Assembly (NCBI GenBank): GCA_910588555.1
Contig: CAJUPC010000011.1
Coordinates: 1 to 58,319, forward strand
Origin: Candidatus Gastranaerophilales bacterium
GTDB lineage: Bacteria > Cyanobacteriota > Vampirovibrionia > Gastranaerophilales > Gastranaerophilaceae
Reading direction: 5' to 3'
Length of the DNA stretch: 58,319 nt
In this document: positions 26,378-35,746 of the stretch, piece after piece
How the letters are laid out: each line of letters opens with the position of its first letter
How positions within the stretch are numbered: the first letter of the stretch is position 1
Program-made: the position numbers and the translations under genes
The notes under the pieces: model-generated
Databases searched by the model: none
The model's input: the letters and a program-made list of their open reading frames with translations, nothing else
What the model was told of the DNA's origin: nothing

Positions 26378-26401
26378 AATCCTAACTAATGGAGTTAAGA
26401 A

Positions 26402-28897
26402 ATGAGCGATAAAACAAACGAAGTATTTCTCACAATACACGGGCACTTTTACCAGCCCCCGAGAGAAAACCCATGGCTTGAAGCAATTGAGCTTCAAGAC
26501 AGTGCACTGCCTTTTCACGATTGGAACGAACGCATTAACAAAGAATGCTACAATCCTAATTCGGTATCAAAAATCGTTGACAGCAGAAACAGAATTCTTG
26601 ACGTTGTAAATAACTACGAATATATGAGCTACAACTTCGGCCCTACGCTTTTATCCTGGCTTGAACATTTCGCTCCGCTTACTTATGAAAGAATAATAAA
26701 GGCTGATATTGAAAGCATTGCCGAGCATAACGGACATGGAAATGCTATGGCGCAGGTTTATAACCACATAATTATGCCTCTTGCAAACGAAAACGACAAA
26801 AGAACACAAATAAAGTGGGGTATAAGAGATTTTGAATACCGTTTCGGCAGAAAACCTGAGGGTATGTGGCTTGCTGAAACTGCCGTTGACGATGATACCT
26901 TAAGAATATTGGAAGAAAATGGAATAAAATTCACGGTTCTTTCACCGTATCAGGCAGACAAATTTAAACAAAAAGGCGACAAAGAATGGACGGACGTAAG
27001 CTGGGGAAACATTGACCCTGCTCGTTCTTACAGATATTATATCAAATCTGCTCCGGGTAAATTTATTGATTTATTTTTCTATGACGGAGCAATTTCACGC
27101 TCTGTAGCTTTTGATGAACTTTTAAAAGACGGCAATAAATTTATCAGACGTCTTAAAGAAGGTGTTTCAGAATGCCGTAATTTCCCTCAGCTTATTAATA
27201 TTGCAACTGACGGCGAAAGTTACGGACACCATACAAAATTCGGTGATATGGCATTAGCGTATGTTTTGAAAATTAAAGCAAAAGACGAGGGCTTCAAAAT
27301 CACCAACTACGCAGAACATTTGGATAAATACAGAAGCGACTGCGAAGTTGAAATTAAGCAGGCTTCAAGTTGGAGCTGTTTCCACGGTGTCGGCAGATGG
27401 AAAGAGGATTGCGGCTGTTCTACAGGTGGACACCCGGGTTGGAACCAAAAATGGCGAAAACCGCTTAGAGATGCTCTTGACTATTTGAGAGATGAACTTG
27501 TTGTGATTTTTGAAAAAGAAGGTCCAAAATATTTCAATAAAGATATTTGGGAAATCCGAAATAATTATATTGAAGTTATGCTTGACAGAAGCGAAATGAA
27601 TGTTAAAAAATTTCAACAAGACAACTTTAAAGACAACTTGTCAGATACTGAAAAAGTTAAGGCTATGGAATTGCTGGAAATTCAGCGTCAGGCTTTATTG
27701 ATGTATACAAGCTGCGGCTGGTTCTTCTCAGAAATTTCGGGAATTGAAACAGTTCAAATTATGAAATATGCAGCACGTGCTATGCAGTTAGCGGCAAGTT
27801 TTTCAACTCACAAACTTGAAGAAAATTTCTTAAATATTTTGGCAGACGCAAAAAGTAATATTCCCGAACACGGTACTGGCAAAGATATTTTCGAACGATT
27901 TGTAAAGCCGTCTGTAGTCACTTACAAACAGATTGCAAGCCTATGGGCTTTATCTTCGCTTTATCAGGATTTTGAAGATGAAGAAAGCGTATATTGCTAC
28001 ACAATAAAAAAACAGGCTTATAAAAAAGTTCAAAAAGGTTCTTCAACATTTGTTGTCGGGCATATTGAAATCCAATCTAAAATTACACTTCAAAAATCTA
28101 ACCTTATGTTTGCATTAATGCAATATCAAAGCGGCGATTTCCACTGTGCAATAAAAGAATATTCTGATGATGCGGAATTCAACAGAATTAAAACAAACCT
28201 TGTAAAAATATTCCTGATGAACCCGCTGACAGAAGTTATCCGCTCTCTTGACGAATACTTCGGAAAAGAATATTTCACACTTAAGGACATATTTATTGAA
28301 GAAAGAAGAAAAATTTTACAAATTCTTTTGAAAAATAAACTTGAAAAATTTGCTCAAATTTATCAAAGTATGTATGATGAGGGCAGAGGTTCAATTTATC
28401 ACTTACAGGGCTTAGGACTGAAAATACCCGATGAATTCAAAATTTCGGCAGGATATGCTCTTAGCAGAAAATTTAATGATATCGTTATACATTGCGGAAA
28501 CTTTATTGATGAAGATTTAATTCAGCAGGCAAGTGATATAAATTATGAAGCTAAAAAAATGGATATTGAACTTGATAAATCAGCATCAAACGCAATTTTC
28601 AGCAAAAAGATTTTGCAAAATATCAACAGACTTGTTCACAGTTTTGAAATTCAGCAGGCTGATGTTGTACTTGAAATATTTGATAATATTGAAAAATTAG
28701 AACTTCAAGTTGATATTGCAGAAGCTCAAAACACCTATTTCACAAAGATTTACCACAAAATCGGTGATGTCTTGGAAGCTGGACTAAAACGCTCAACAAA
28801 TAAAAAGTTTGTAGAAATGCTTCTTGAAATAGGCGAAAAATTGAATATTAATACTGAATTCTACAGAAAAAAAGTTGATAAACTGTTATTGACATAA
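26402..28897 (+). CDS. Glycoside hydrolase family 57-like protein (DUF3536 type)
   Basis: An 831-residue protein. The N-terminus FLTIHGHFYQPPRENPWLEA is the GH57 start with its HGHFYQPPRE signature. EGMWLAETAVDDDTLRIL holds the putative nucleophile Glu, and NIATDGESYGHHTKFGD the putative acid Asp with the conserved HH. The long C-terminal helical half is the DUF3536-like region found in cyanobacterial and related GH57 proteins. GH57 enzymes act on alpha-glucans, so glycogen handling is likely, but the exact reaction is unknown. There is no signal peptide, so it is cytoplasmic. GGAG precedes the ATG. Confidence 0.88.
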   Translation: MSDKTNEVFLTIHGHFYQPPRENPWLEAIELQDSALPFHDWNERINKECYNPNSVSKIVDSRNRILDVVNNYEYMSYNFGPTLLSWLEHFAPLTYERIIKADIESIAEHNGHGNAMAQVYNHIIMPLANENDKRTQIKWGIRDFEYRFGRKPEGMWLAETAVDDDTLRILEENGIKFTVLSPYQADKFKQKGDKEWTDVSWGNIDPARSYRYYIKSAPGKFIDLFFYDGAISRSVAFDELLKDGNKFIRRLKEGVSECRNFPQLINIATDGESYGHHTKFGDMALAYVLKIKAKDEGFKITNYAEHLDKYRSDCEVEIKQASSWSCFHGVGRWKEDCGCSTGGHPGWNQKWRKPLRDALDYLRDELVVIFEKEGPKYFNKDIWEIRNNYIEVMLDRSEMNVKKFQQDNFKDNLSDTEKVKAMELLEIQRQALLMYTSCGWFFSEISGIETVQIMKYAARAMQLAASFSTHKLEENFLNILADAKSNIPEHGTGKDIFERFVKPSVVTYKQIASLWALSSLYQDFEDEESVYCYTIKKQAYKKVQKGSSTFVVGHIEIQSKITLQKSNLMFALMQYQSGDFHCAIKEYSDDAEFNRIKTNLVKIFLMNPLTEVIRSLDEYFGKEYFTLKDIFIEERRKILQILLKNKLEKFAQIYQSMYDEGRGSIYHLQGLGLKIPDEFKISAGYALSRKFNDIVIHCGNFIDEDLIQQASDINYEAKKMDIELDKSASNAIFSKKILQNINRLVHSFEIQQADVVLEIFDNIEKLELQVDIAEAQNTYFTKIYHKIGDVLEAGLKRSTNKKFVEMLLEIGEKLNINTEFYRKKVDKLLLT

Positions 28898-28898
28898 A

Positions 28899-29480
28899 TT
28901 ACCAGTTTTCAGAGCCGTATTTTTTGTAATAGTCAATATTCTTTTGCAATTTTTGCTCAACTATAGAAATTTTCTTTAAAGTTTCTTCATTTGTTGTGCG
29001 CTTACGCAAAAGTTTCAACTCAAGCAATTCTTCTTTTGCAAGTCTGACTTTTTGTTTATCTTCCTCGCGTTTCATAAACAGCCAGCCCTCAAAACCGCAG
29101 CCCGGGGGAACAATTGCCCATGGAGTAGACGGAAAATGTTTGCATAAAGTTAAACGATTTTCGTAATTTGAACACATATTATCGTCACGAAGATATTTGC
29201 AGTAGTAAAAACTTGTTTCATCTTCCTTGTACTGCCCGTCCATTGAAAGCATACTAATAATATTATTCACAACACCTTCATCAACAGCTTTTGCCGCCTC
29301 AATCGTTTCATAAGGTACAAAAACCGAAAGAAAATCAATTGCACCCTCATCCCCGTTTTCCGCCATTTCTTTCAGTTTTTTATAAGGGGTTGATGTTGTA
29401 ACAACACGACAGCATTTACCACACATCTTACAAAGAGATTGAGGACGCTTATCTAAATAATTTTCTTCATAACTACCCAT
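28899..29480 (-). CDS. YkgJ-type cysteine-cluster protein
   Basis: A 193-residue protein of the zinc/iron-chelating YkgJ family. The N-terminal cluster is CKMCGKCCRVVTTS; the second is YCKYLRDDNMCSNYENRLTLCKHFP, the usual CxxL...C..Y..RP..C arrangement. The metal and reaction are not known for the family. The last 60 residues form a charged helix. It converges on the GH57 gene with a single base between stops. Confidence 0.82.
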   Translation of the reverse strand: MGSYEENYLDKRPQSLCKMCGKCCRVVTTSTPYKKLKEMAENGDEGAIDFLSVFVPYETIEAAKAVDEGVVNNIISMLSMDGQYKEDETSFYYCKYLRDDNMCSNYENRLTLCKHFPSTPWAIVPPGCGFEGWLFMKREEDKQKVRLAKEELLELKLLRKRTTNEETLKKISIVEQKLQKNIDYYKKYGSENW

Positions 29481-29596
29481 AAATTAATTATATATATAAA
29501 TACAGAAATAAAAAAATCTTGTAACATTTCTTAAAAAATAAGCAATTATTTTCAAATGTAATACTTTATTAAATTAAGTAGTGAAAGGTAGTTATC

Positions 29597-30382
29597 ATGC
29601 AAAATTCTGTAGGTCAGCAAAATATTCAAATACCTCAGCAGTGTCAGTGTCCGCCTCAGCAGTCACCACAACAAGCAGCACCGACACAGCAGCAATATCA
29701 AACACAGCCTCAAAATGTTCAGGTACCGCCAAATTATTCGGGTGTAAACATACAGATATTCAATCCGTCTGTAACTCCTCCCGGCGGAAATGCTCCTGTT
29801 TATAATGTTAATGCACCACACTACAACACAAATCCGTCAAACGGGTGTTATCCGCCTCAATACTATACAAATAGCTGGGGCCAGGGAAACAACAATGCCA
29901 ATAACAATACAAATACGTCAACCAATACTACAACTAATACAACGGAAAACACCACAACAAACAAAAAGACAGAAAAGCGTGAAATTGTTCAATTAACAGA
30001 TGATTATATAAGAAATCTTGAAAATTACTTAAACAGTCAAGATAAAGAAGTAAGGTTAATGGGTGCAAAAGAAGTTTTTGCAAGACTTGAAGAAGACCAT
30101 TCAAGAAAAGACGACAAAGCTTTAAACGCATTAATTAACAAAATGCTTCAAGACCCTTCAACTCCTGTACGAATTCTTGCACTGAGCGCACTTGACTCTC
30201 GTATAGTTTCAGGTGATGATTACACAGTCGGCGTTCTTCAACAAATGCAGAATTCACAATCAGGATACGGACAAGATGCACTTCAAGCAGCCAATGTTCT
30301 ATTAAAAATGTCAGGTCAAACGGTCGAAAAAGAATTTGAAGTAAAAGACACTAAAAAGTCGGGAAGTAAGACGGAAAAATAA
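29597..30382 (+). CDS. Low-complexity N-terminus plus HEAT-like repeat protein
   Basis: A 261-residue protein. Residues 1-125 are extremely Gln/Pro then Asn/Thr-rich (PPQQSPQQAAPTQQQYQ, NNNANNNTNTSTNTTTNTT), with no signal peptide. Residues 130-250 look like HEAT-type helical repeats: RNLENYLNSQDKEVRLMGAK, then NALINKMLQDPSTPVRILAL. The protein is probably a binding adaptor with a flexible tail. It overlaps the next gene by one base (TAATG). The ATG follows AAAGGTAG. Confidence 0.7.
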   Translation: MQNSVGQQNIQIPQQCQCPPQQSPQQAAPTQQQYQTQPQNVQVPPNYSGVNIQIFNPSVTPPGGNAPVYNVNAPHYNTNPSNGCYPPQYYTNSWGQGNNNANNNTNTSTNTTTNTTENTTTNKKTEKREIVQLTDDYIRNLENYLNSQDKEVRLMGAKEVFARLEEDHSRKDDKALNALINKMLQDPSTPVRILALSALDSRIVSGDDYTVGVLQQMQNSQSGYGQDALQAANVLLKMSGQTVEKEFEVKDTKKSGSKTEK

Positions 30383-30837
30383 TGAATATAGGTTCAACAT
30401 TAACTAAATGTCTTGTCAAAGGTGCAGGAATAGGCACACTTGGTGTAATTGCTTACGACTCGCATATTATGGGAAATCTTCAATCCGATATGTATGCAAA
30501 AAGCAGAGACGCTGACGCCTGCGCAGAAGCTTTTAACAATACTCAATATTTATCCTCACCAAGTCCTACTACAGCGAAATTGAAAAAAGGCGTTATGAAC
30601 ATTGAAATGGAAAGCAACATTCGTCATTTTGTCAACTCTGGAATTGGTTACTTTAAAGGCTTTATATCAACAATGGTAAATAATGTTGTACCTCTAGGAC
30701 TCGGTATCGGCGCATTGCTTGGCAAAGGCAAAATTGCCAAAGGTTCTGCAATAGGTTTAGGCATTTATGGTGTATGCAAATTTTTCAAAGACGTAATGGG
30801 CTTCGGGCATTACAACGACTTGAACAGCAAGTTTTAA
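30382..30837 (+). CDS. Hypothetical protein with hydrophobic C-terminal half
   Basis: A 151-residue protein. KGAGIGTLGVIAYDSHIMG is weakly hydrophobic near the N-terminus, and VPLGLGIGALLGKGKIAKGS followed by IGLGIYGVCKFFK is a Gly-rich probable membrane hairpin. It is coupled to the HEAT-like gene by a one-base stop/start overlap, so the two products probably act together. No family is recognised. Confidence 0.65.
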   Translation: MNIGSTLTKCLVKGAGIGTLGVIAYDSHIMGNLQSDMYAKSRDADACAEAFNNTQYLSSPSPTTAKLKKGVMNIEMESNIRHFVNSGIGYFKGFISTMVNNVVPLGLGIGALLGKGKIAKGSAIGLGIYGVCKFFKDVMGFGHYNDLNSKF

Positions 30838-30850
30838 TAAGTTTCAAGCC

Positions 30851-32155
30851 TTATGCTTTTTTGCCGACACAATGATACTCAAATCCGCGCTGTTTCATTC
30901 TTGCTGGTTCATACTGATTTCTGCCGTCAAAAATAACAGGAGAATTCATTAGTTCTTTCATTTTATCAAAATCAGGACGTCTGAACTCGTTCCATTCCGT
31001 CAAAAGAAGCATGCAGTCTGCGCCTTCTAATGCGTCATAAGAATTTTTTGCATAAATAATTTTATCACCCCAAATGTTTTGAGCTTGTTCAAATCCTTTA
31101 GGATCAAACGCTTTTACCTTTGCTCCAAATTCAAGGAGGAAGTTAATTATAGTAATTGCCGGCGACATTCTCATGTCGTTTGTTTTTGGTTTAAATGTTA
31201 ATCCCCAAACTGCAAATGTTTTTCCAGCAAGGTTCATGCCATAACGGGCTAAAATTTTGTTTATGAATACAACTCTCTGTTCTTTATTAACTTCGTCAGC
31301 AGCTTCAATAAGCCTGTATCCGCAATTATTATCTTTTGCTGTTTTTAATAGAGCTTTAACATCTTTTGGGAAACAGCTTCCGCCGTAACCAAGTCCGGGA
31401 AACAAGAATTGAGAGCCAATACGTTTATCAGAGCACATGCCGATACGAACCATTTCAGCGTCTGCGCCGACAGCTTCACAAATATTGGCAATTTCGTTTG
31501 CATAAGATATTTTCACGGCTAAGAATGAATTTGCCGCATATTTAGTCATTTCCGCAGACTTAACATCCATGATTACAAATCTGCTTGCTGTTCTGAAAAA
31601 CGGAGCATAAACTTCCTGCATAATAGCAGTTGCTTTGGGAGAATTAGAACCTATAACAACTCTATCAGGTTTCAAGAAATCATCAACTGCTGCGCCCTGT
31701 TTTAAGAATTCCGGATTTGATACAACATCAAATTCTCCGTTATAATATTTTGCAATAGTTTCAGCAACTTTATCAGCAGTACCTACGGGAACGGTAGATT
31801 TATCAACAATAACTTTATAACCGTTCATTGCTTTACCGATACTTTCTGCAACAGCCATGACATATTGCATGTCAGCAGAACCGTCTTCACTTTGCGGTGT
31901 TCCGACAGCTATAAAGCAAACAAGAGATTTTTGAACAGAGTCAACTATATCGGAAGAAAATTTCAAACGCCCTTCCAAAACATTTGCTTTTATAAGTTCT
32001 TCCAAACCCGGTTCATATATAGGAACAATACCTTCTTCAAGCTTTTTTAATTTTTCCAAATCATTATCAACACAAATAACTTCATTGCCCATATCAGCAA
32101 GACAAGTACCTGCAACTAGTCCGACATATCCTGTCCCTATAACACAAATCTTCAT
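30851..32155 (-). CDS. ugd: UDP-glucose 6-dehydrogenase
   Basis: A 434-residue NAD-dependent enzyme making UDP-glucuronate. The N-terminus ICVIGTGYVGLVAGTCLADM binds NAD. The catalytic Cys lies in GLGYGGSCFPKDVKAL, and KSAEMTKYAANSFLAVKISY is the central helix. WGLTFKPKTNDMR begins the UDP-binding domain. AAAGGG precedes the ATG. With the broken galE, wecB and the glycosyltransferases it supplies surface-glycan sugars. It is divergent from the ABC transporter gene. Confidence 0.95.
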   Translation of the reverse strand: MKICVIGTGYVGLVAGTCLADMGNEVICVDNDLEKLKKLEEGIVPIYEPGLEELIKANVLEGRLKFSSDIVDSVQKSLVCFIAVGTPQSEDGSADMQYVMAVAESIGKAMNGYKVIVDKSTVPVGTADKVAETIAKYYNGEFDVVSNPEFLKQGAAVDDFLKPDRVVIGSNSPKATAIMQEVYAPFFRTASRFVIMDVKSAEMTKYAANSFLAVKISYANEIANICEAVGADAEMVRIGMCSDKRIGSQFLFPGLGYGGSCFPKDVKALLKTAKDNNCGYRLIEAADEVNKEQRVVFINKILARYGMNLAGKTFAVWGLTFKPKTNDMRMSPAITIINFLLEFGAKVKAFDPKGFEQAQNIWGDKIIYAKNSYDALEGADCMLLLTEWNEFRRPDFDKMKELMNSPVIFDGRNQYEPARMKQRGFEYHCVGKKA

Positions 32156-32203
32156 TTTTCACCCTTTCTGTAGGTTTTGGTCCAACTTATCAAATTCATA
32201 TCA

Positions 32204-32219
32204 GAGGCAAAAGCCTCCG
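32204..32219. repeat. Hairpin repeat copy 1
   Basis: GAGGCAAAAGCCTCCG forms a GAGGC/GCCTC stem with a four-base loop. The same 16 bases occur at 44818-44833. Both copies lie just 5' of minus-strand genes (ugd and oadB). Confidence 0.6.
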
Positions 32220-32299
32220 TTTCTTCTCTTTTTTTTAAATAATAACACAAAAATTTTTTTTATGAGATAATGTATTTATATAAGATTAGAGGGATAGTT

Positions 32300-34135
32300 A
32301 TGACTGTTGATTATAAATTACAAAACACTGCGTCAAAAGATGCTTTTAATTACAAGTATTTACTTGAAAAAATTTTTCCATATATAAAACCCGTTCTGCC
32401 AAGAGCAGTTATAAATTTAATAATTGCAATTCCGCTTGGCCTATTGGACGGTGTTGTTGCTCTTGCGTTAAAACCATATCTTGATTTTGTTGTAAACGGA
32501 AGCCCTGAACATACATGGACATATTTTGGCATAACAGTTCATTCGCAGGCATTTCTTGCATTTATAATACCGTTTGGCATAGTTGCTTTTGCTCTGTTTC
32601 AAGGCGTTTTAAAATACGTAAGCAACTATTTAACTGATTGGACAGGGCAAAAAATTTCAATGTCTTTGAAAAAAGATTTGTTTAAAAAATTAACCTCAAT
32701 GGATCCGCAATTCTTTGACGTAAATTCTTCAGGTATTGTTTTAACTAGATTTTTCTCTGACCCTGATATAGCTTCAAAAAGTATTATTGAAATGCTTAAA
32801 TCATTTATTGCAACATTTTTCGGACTTATCGGACTTGTTGCGGTATTATTGTATAACTCTTGGAAACTTGCAATTATCGGCGTAACAATTATGGCTATTG
32901 CAATAACACCTGTTACACTAATCAGAAAAAGAATTAAAAAAGTTTCAAACGCAACTATGGTTGTCGGCGGCAACATGACAACTAACTTTAACGAAACTTT
33001 TGCAGGAAACAAAATTATGACTGCATACAATTTACAAGAAGACCAAAATGACAAATTTAATAATCAAATACATGAACAATTCCATCTTGCAATGTCTTTA
33101 ACAAAACGTGTTGGATGGATGTCCCCGATTATGTACTTCGTATGCTCTATAGGTATAGCTCTTGTGATGGCATACGGAAACCACTTAATATTGACAGGAC
33201 AAATGACTGCAGGAAGTTTTGCATCATTCGTAACCTCATTACTGCTATTATATAAACCGACTAAAACTCTTGGAAATACATTGACAAATCTTCAAGCAGT
33301 ATTTGTAGCAATGAGCCGTGTGTTTGAGTTGTTTGATATTACACCTCAAATCAAATCACCCGAAAATGCTTTGAAATTAAACGGTTTAAATAACTCAATA
33401 GATTTCAAAAATGTTTGTTTTGAATATGAAAAAGACACTCCAATTTTGAAAAATCTTAACTTACATGTCAAAAAAGGCGAAACAATCGCATTAGTTGGCA
33501 ACTCGGGCGGAGGTAAAAGTACAGTAGTCAGCTTACTGCCAAGGTTCTATGACATAAAATCAGGTTCAATCGAATTTGACGGAGTTGATATTACTAAATT
33601 TGACATTAATTCATTAAGAGACCAAATTTCATTTGTATTTCAGGATAATTTTCTTTTCTCAGGTTCAATAAAATCTAACATTTTAATGGGCAATGAACAT
33701 GCAAGTGAAAGCGATATACAAAAAGTTATTGAAATGGCACATCTTGATGAATTTGCTTCTTCACTTGAAAACGGTTTGGACACACTTGTAGGTGAACGAG
33801 GAACAACATTATCGGGCGGGCAAAGACAGCGTGTTGCAATTGCACGTGCAATGCTTAAAGATACTCCTATTGTAATATTAGATGAAGCAACATCAGCACT
33901 TGACAACAAATCAGAAGCAATCGTTCAAAAGGCTCTTGATAACTTAATCAGAAATAAAACAGTATTTGTAATTGCACACAGACTATCAACAATTAAGAAT
34001 GCCGACAGAATTGCAGTTATTAACGAAGGTGAACTTGCAGAACTCGGAACACATGAAGAGTTAATGGCAATTGAAAACGGAAAATACAAATATCTCTATG
34101 AAATGCAATTCAAAAAACAAGAGGAAATAGTATAA
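32300..34135 (+). CDS. ABC transporter, fused permease-ATPase (MsbA-like)
   Basis: A 611-residue half-transporter. Six membrane helices span about residues 25-310. The ATPase domain (about 360-605) has Walker A LVGNSGGGKSTVVSL, Q-loop FVFQDNFLFSG, signature LSGGQRQRVAIARA, Walker B IVILDEATSALD and switch His in IAHRLSTI. MsbA/lipid A or polysaccharide-precursor export is likely from sequence type and a nearby sugar gene, but not proved. ATG 32300 is chosen because GAGGGA lies six bases upstream. It runs into the next gene after four bases. Confidence 0.92.
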   Translation: MTVDYKLQNTASKDAFNYKYLLEKIFPYIKPVLPRAVINLIIAIPLGLLDGVVALALKPYLDFVVNGSPEHTWTYFGITVHSQAFLAFIIPFGIVAFALFQGVLKYVSNYLTDWTGQKISMSLKKDLFKKLTSMDPQFFDVNSSGIVLTRFFSDPDIASKSIIEMLKSFIATFFGLIGLVAVLLYNSWKLAIIGVTIMAIAITPVTLIRKRIKKVSNATMVVGGNMTTNFNETFAGNKIMTAYNLQEDQNDKFNNQIHEQFHLAMSLTKRVGWMSPIMYFVCSIGIALVMAYGNHLILTGQMTAGSFASFVTSLLLLYKPTKTLGNTLTNLQAVFVAMSRVFELFDITPQIKSPENALKLNGLNNSIDFKNVCFEYEKDTPILKNLNLHVKKGETIALVGNSGGGKSTVVSLLPRFYDIKSGSIEFDGVDITKFDINSLRDQISFVFQDNFLFSGSIKSNILMGNEHASESDIQKVIEMAHLDEFASSLENGLDTLVGERGTTLSGGQRQRVAIARAMLKDTPIVILDEATSALDNKSEAIVQKALDNLIRNKTVFVIAHRLSTIKNADRIAVINEGELAELGTHEELMAIENGKYKYLYEMQFKKQEEIV

Positions 34136-34139
34136 AGCT

Positions 34140-34454
34140 GTGCACAAAATTTTAACAAAATGGATAGAACCTTACGTTCTTTTAGAAACTTTAAAAAAAC
34201 ATAACAATCTTATAAAAGTATATAAATTTGATGGATTTTCAAAAAACGAAGTCAAAAAAGAGTTTTTGCAGCAAATTAACAACTCAACAGGTTTGTATAT
34301 GAAAAATGTCAACAATTTTTATCTTTTTGAAGGTGCTGCAGATATTGATAAAATGTTTGGATTTACCGAAAATGATTATGAAATAACCGACGATAATGAA
34401 AAACCGTTTGAAATGGTTGATTTAGGCAAAGCAGAAGCAGCATTTATCTCTTAA
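34140..34454 (+). CDS. Hypothetical protein following the ABC transporter
   Basis: A 104-residue protein read from a GTG four bases after the ABC transporter stop. No in-frame ATG is present before the conserved-looking core (KWIEPYVLLETLKKHNNLIK, then DKMFGFTENDYEI). The GAGG box is 14 bases away, so the start is uncertain. There is no membrane segment. Its role is probably tied to the transporter by position only. Confidence 0.6.
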   Translation: MHKILTKWIEPYVLLETLKKHNNLIKVYKFDGFSKNEVKKEFLQQINNSTGLYMKNVNNFYLFEGAADIDKMFGFTENDYEITDDNEKPFEMVDLGKAEAAFIS

Positions 34455-34527
34455 CTTAACTTTACAAAACAGGCAATTTTTTCTTTTAAAAATCCTTTAT
34501 ATAAATATAAGAGGATAAGGGAAAACT

Positions 34528-35187
34528 ATGTTTTGTAATTTATTTTCAAATTTTGCATACATGCATACACCAAGCATTCCAATGTTTGGCGCAAATCCCT
34601 TTTTGTTTAATTTTGCATTCAATCCGTTTTTAAATTTTAGACCAACATTCTATCCAACTTATAACAATTATAATTCAATAAATTCATTGTTTAATTACAA
34701 ACCTCCAACAAACATTTTCACTCAAAAAACTAATCAAAACAACATATTTGGCCGCAATTATGCAGAAGAATTCAGACAAAAAACCCAAAATTTAGTTTCT
34801 TCAAACTTTTTATCACTAGGTTATAATGCCGAAAAGGGAAACAGACTTTCAAATATTGCCTCTAAAAATGCTGTAGGTTTTAAAGGCTATTGTGCACGTG
34901 CAGTTAAAAATGATATACAACAAGCAGGATTAGGCCAATATGAATACGGTCATGCTTATCAGTGTGCTGATACACTGAGCAAAAACCCCAATTTTAAAGA
35001 AATTTCAACAAAAGGACTTGATTTAGAAAAACTTCCTGCCGGATGTATTCTTACTTATGGCAAAGGCGTTGCAGGCTACAACAAACAATACGGACATGTT
35101 GAAATTACAGATGGTAAAGGAAATGCATACAGCGACGGAAAAACTAGCAATATCAGACAAGGTGCACGAGTTTTTATACCTGTTTAA
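34528..35187 (+). CDS. CHAP-like amidohydrolase domain protein
   Basis: A 219-residue protein. The N-terminal 70 residues are rich in Phe, Asn, Pro and Tyr (NPFLFNFAFNPFLNFRPTFY) with no normal signal peptide. The C-terminal half has the shape of a CHAP cysteine amidase: FKGYCARAVKNDIQQAGLG with the putative catalytic Cys, LPAGCILTYGKG, and YGHVEITDGKGNAYSDG with the putative His. CHAP enzymes cut peptidoglycan peptides. The 3' end overlaps coaE by 14 bases. AGAGGATAAGGG precedes the ATG. Confidence 0.72.
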   Translation: MFCNLFSNFAYMHTPSIPMFGANPFLFNFAFNPFLNFRPTFYPTYNNYNSINSLFNYKPPTNIFTQKTNQNNIFGRNYAEEFRQKTQNLVSSNFLSLGYNAEKGNRLSNIASKNAVGFKGYCARAVKNDIQQAGLGQYEYGHAYQCADTLSKNPNFKEISTKGLDLEKLPAGCILTYGKGVAGYNKQYGHVEITDGKGNAYSDGKTSNIRQGARVFIPV

Positions 35188-35746
35188 CTAAAGATAATAA
35201 AGCAGCTTTCAATTCTGCAACTGTGCCATTGTTATTTATAACGTAGTCGCTTTGTTCAATTTTGTCTTCCTGCGGCATTTGAGAATTAATTCTTGCGCGT
35301 GCATGTTCAACAGTGTAATGATTACGCTCTAAAAGCCTTGCTAATCTTATATCATCATCTGCACTGATAAAAATAATTTTATCAAACAACCATTGCATGC
35401 CAGCCTCAAATAACAAAGGGACGCCGACAAAAACTATTTCTTCGTTCTTATTCTCGTCAAAAAACTTTTTAATTTCTTCTGCAATTTGAGGATGCATAAT
35501 TGAAGCTATTTTCAATCTTGCTTCATCATCAGAAAAAATCAACTGTCCTACTTTATATCGTGAAAACTCTCCGTCTTCGAAGACATCATAATCTTTAAAC
35601 GCATTATAAAGCGGTAAATTTTTAACAGTCAAAAGTTCATGCGAAACATCATCCGTGTCAAGAACCTTAAACCCTTGTCCTTTAAAAAAAGTTTGCACAA
35701 CGGATTTTCCGCTTGCAATATTTCCGCAAATTGCTATTTTTTTCAT
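35174..35746 (-). CDS. coaE: Dephospho-CoA kinase
   Basis: A 190-residue P-loop kinase that does the last step of coenzyme A synthesis. The P-loop is AICGNIASGKSVV, followed by KVLDTDDVSHELL with the catalytic Asp. VFVGVPLLFEAGMQWLFDKI is the conserved lid region, and RINSQMPQEDKIEQSDYVINN the conserved C-terminal motif. It overlaps the pseudouridine synthase by 4 bases (ATGA) and so belongs to a three-gene minus-strand operon. Confidence 0.95.
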   Translation of the reverse strand: MKKIAICGNIASGKSVVQTFFKGQGFKVLDTDDVSHELLTVKNLPLYNAFKDYDVFEDGEFSRYKVGQLIFSDDEARLKIASIMHPQIAEEIKKFFDENKNEEIVFVGVPLLFEAGMQWLFDKIIFISADDDIRLARLLERNHYTVEHARARINSQMPQEDKIEQSDYVINNNGTVAELKAALLSLVKQV

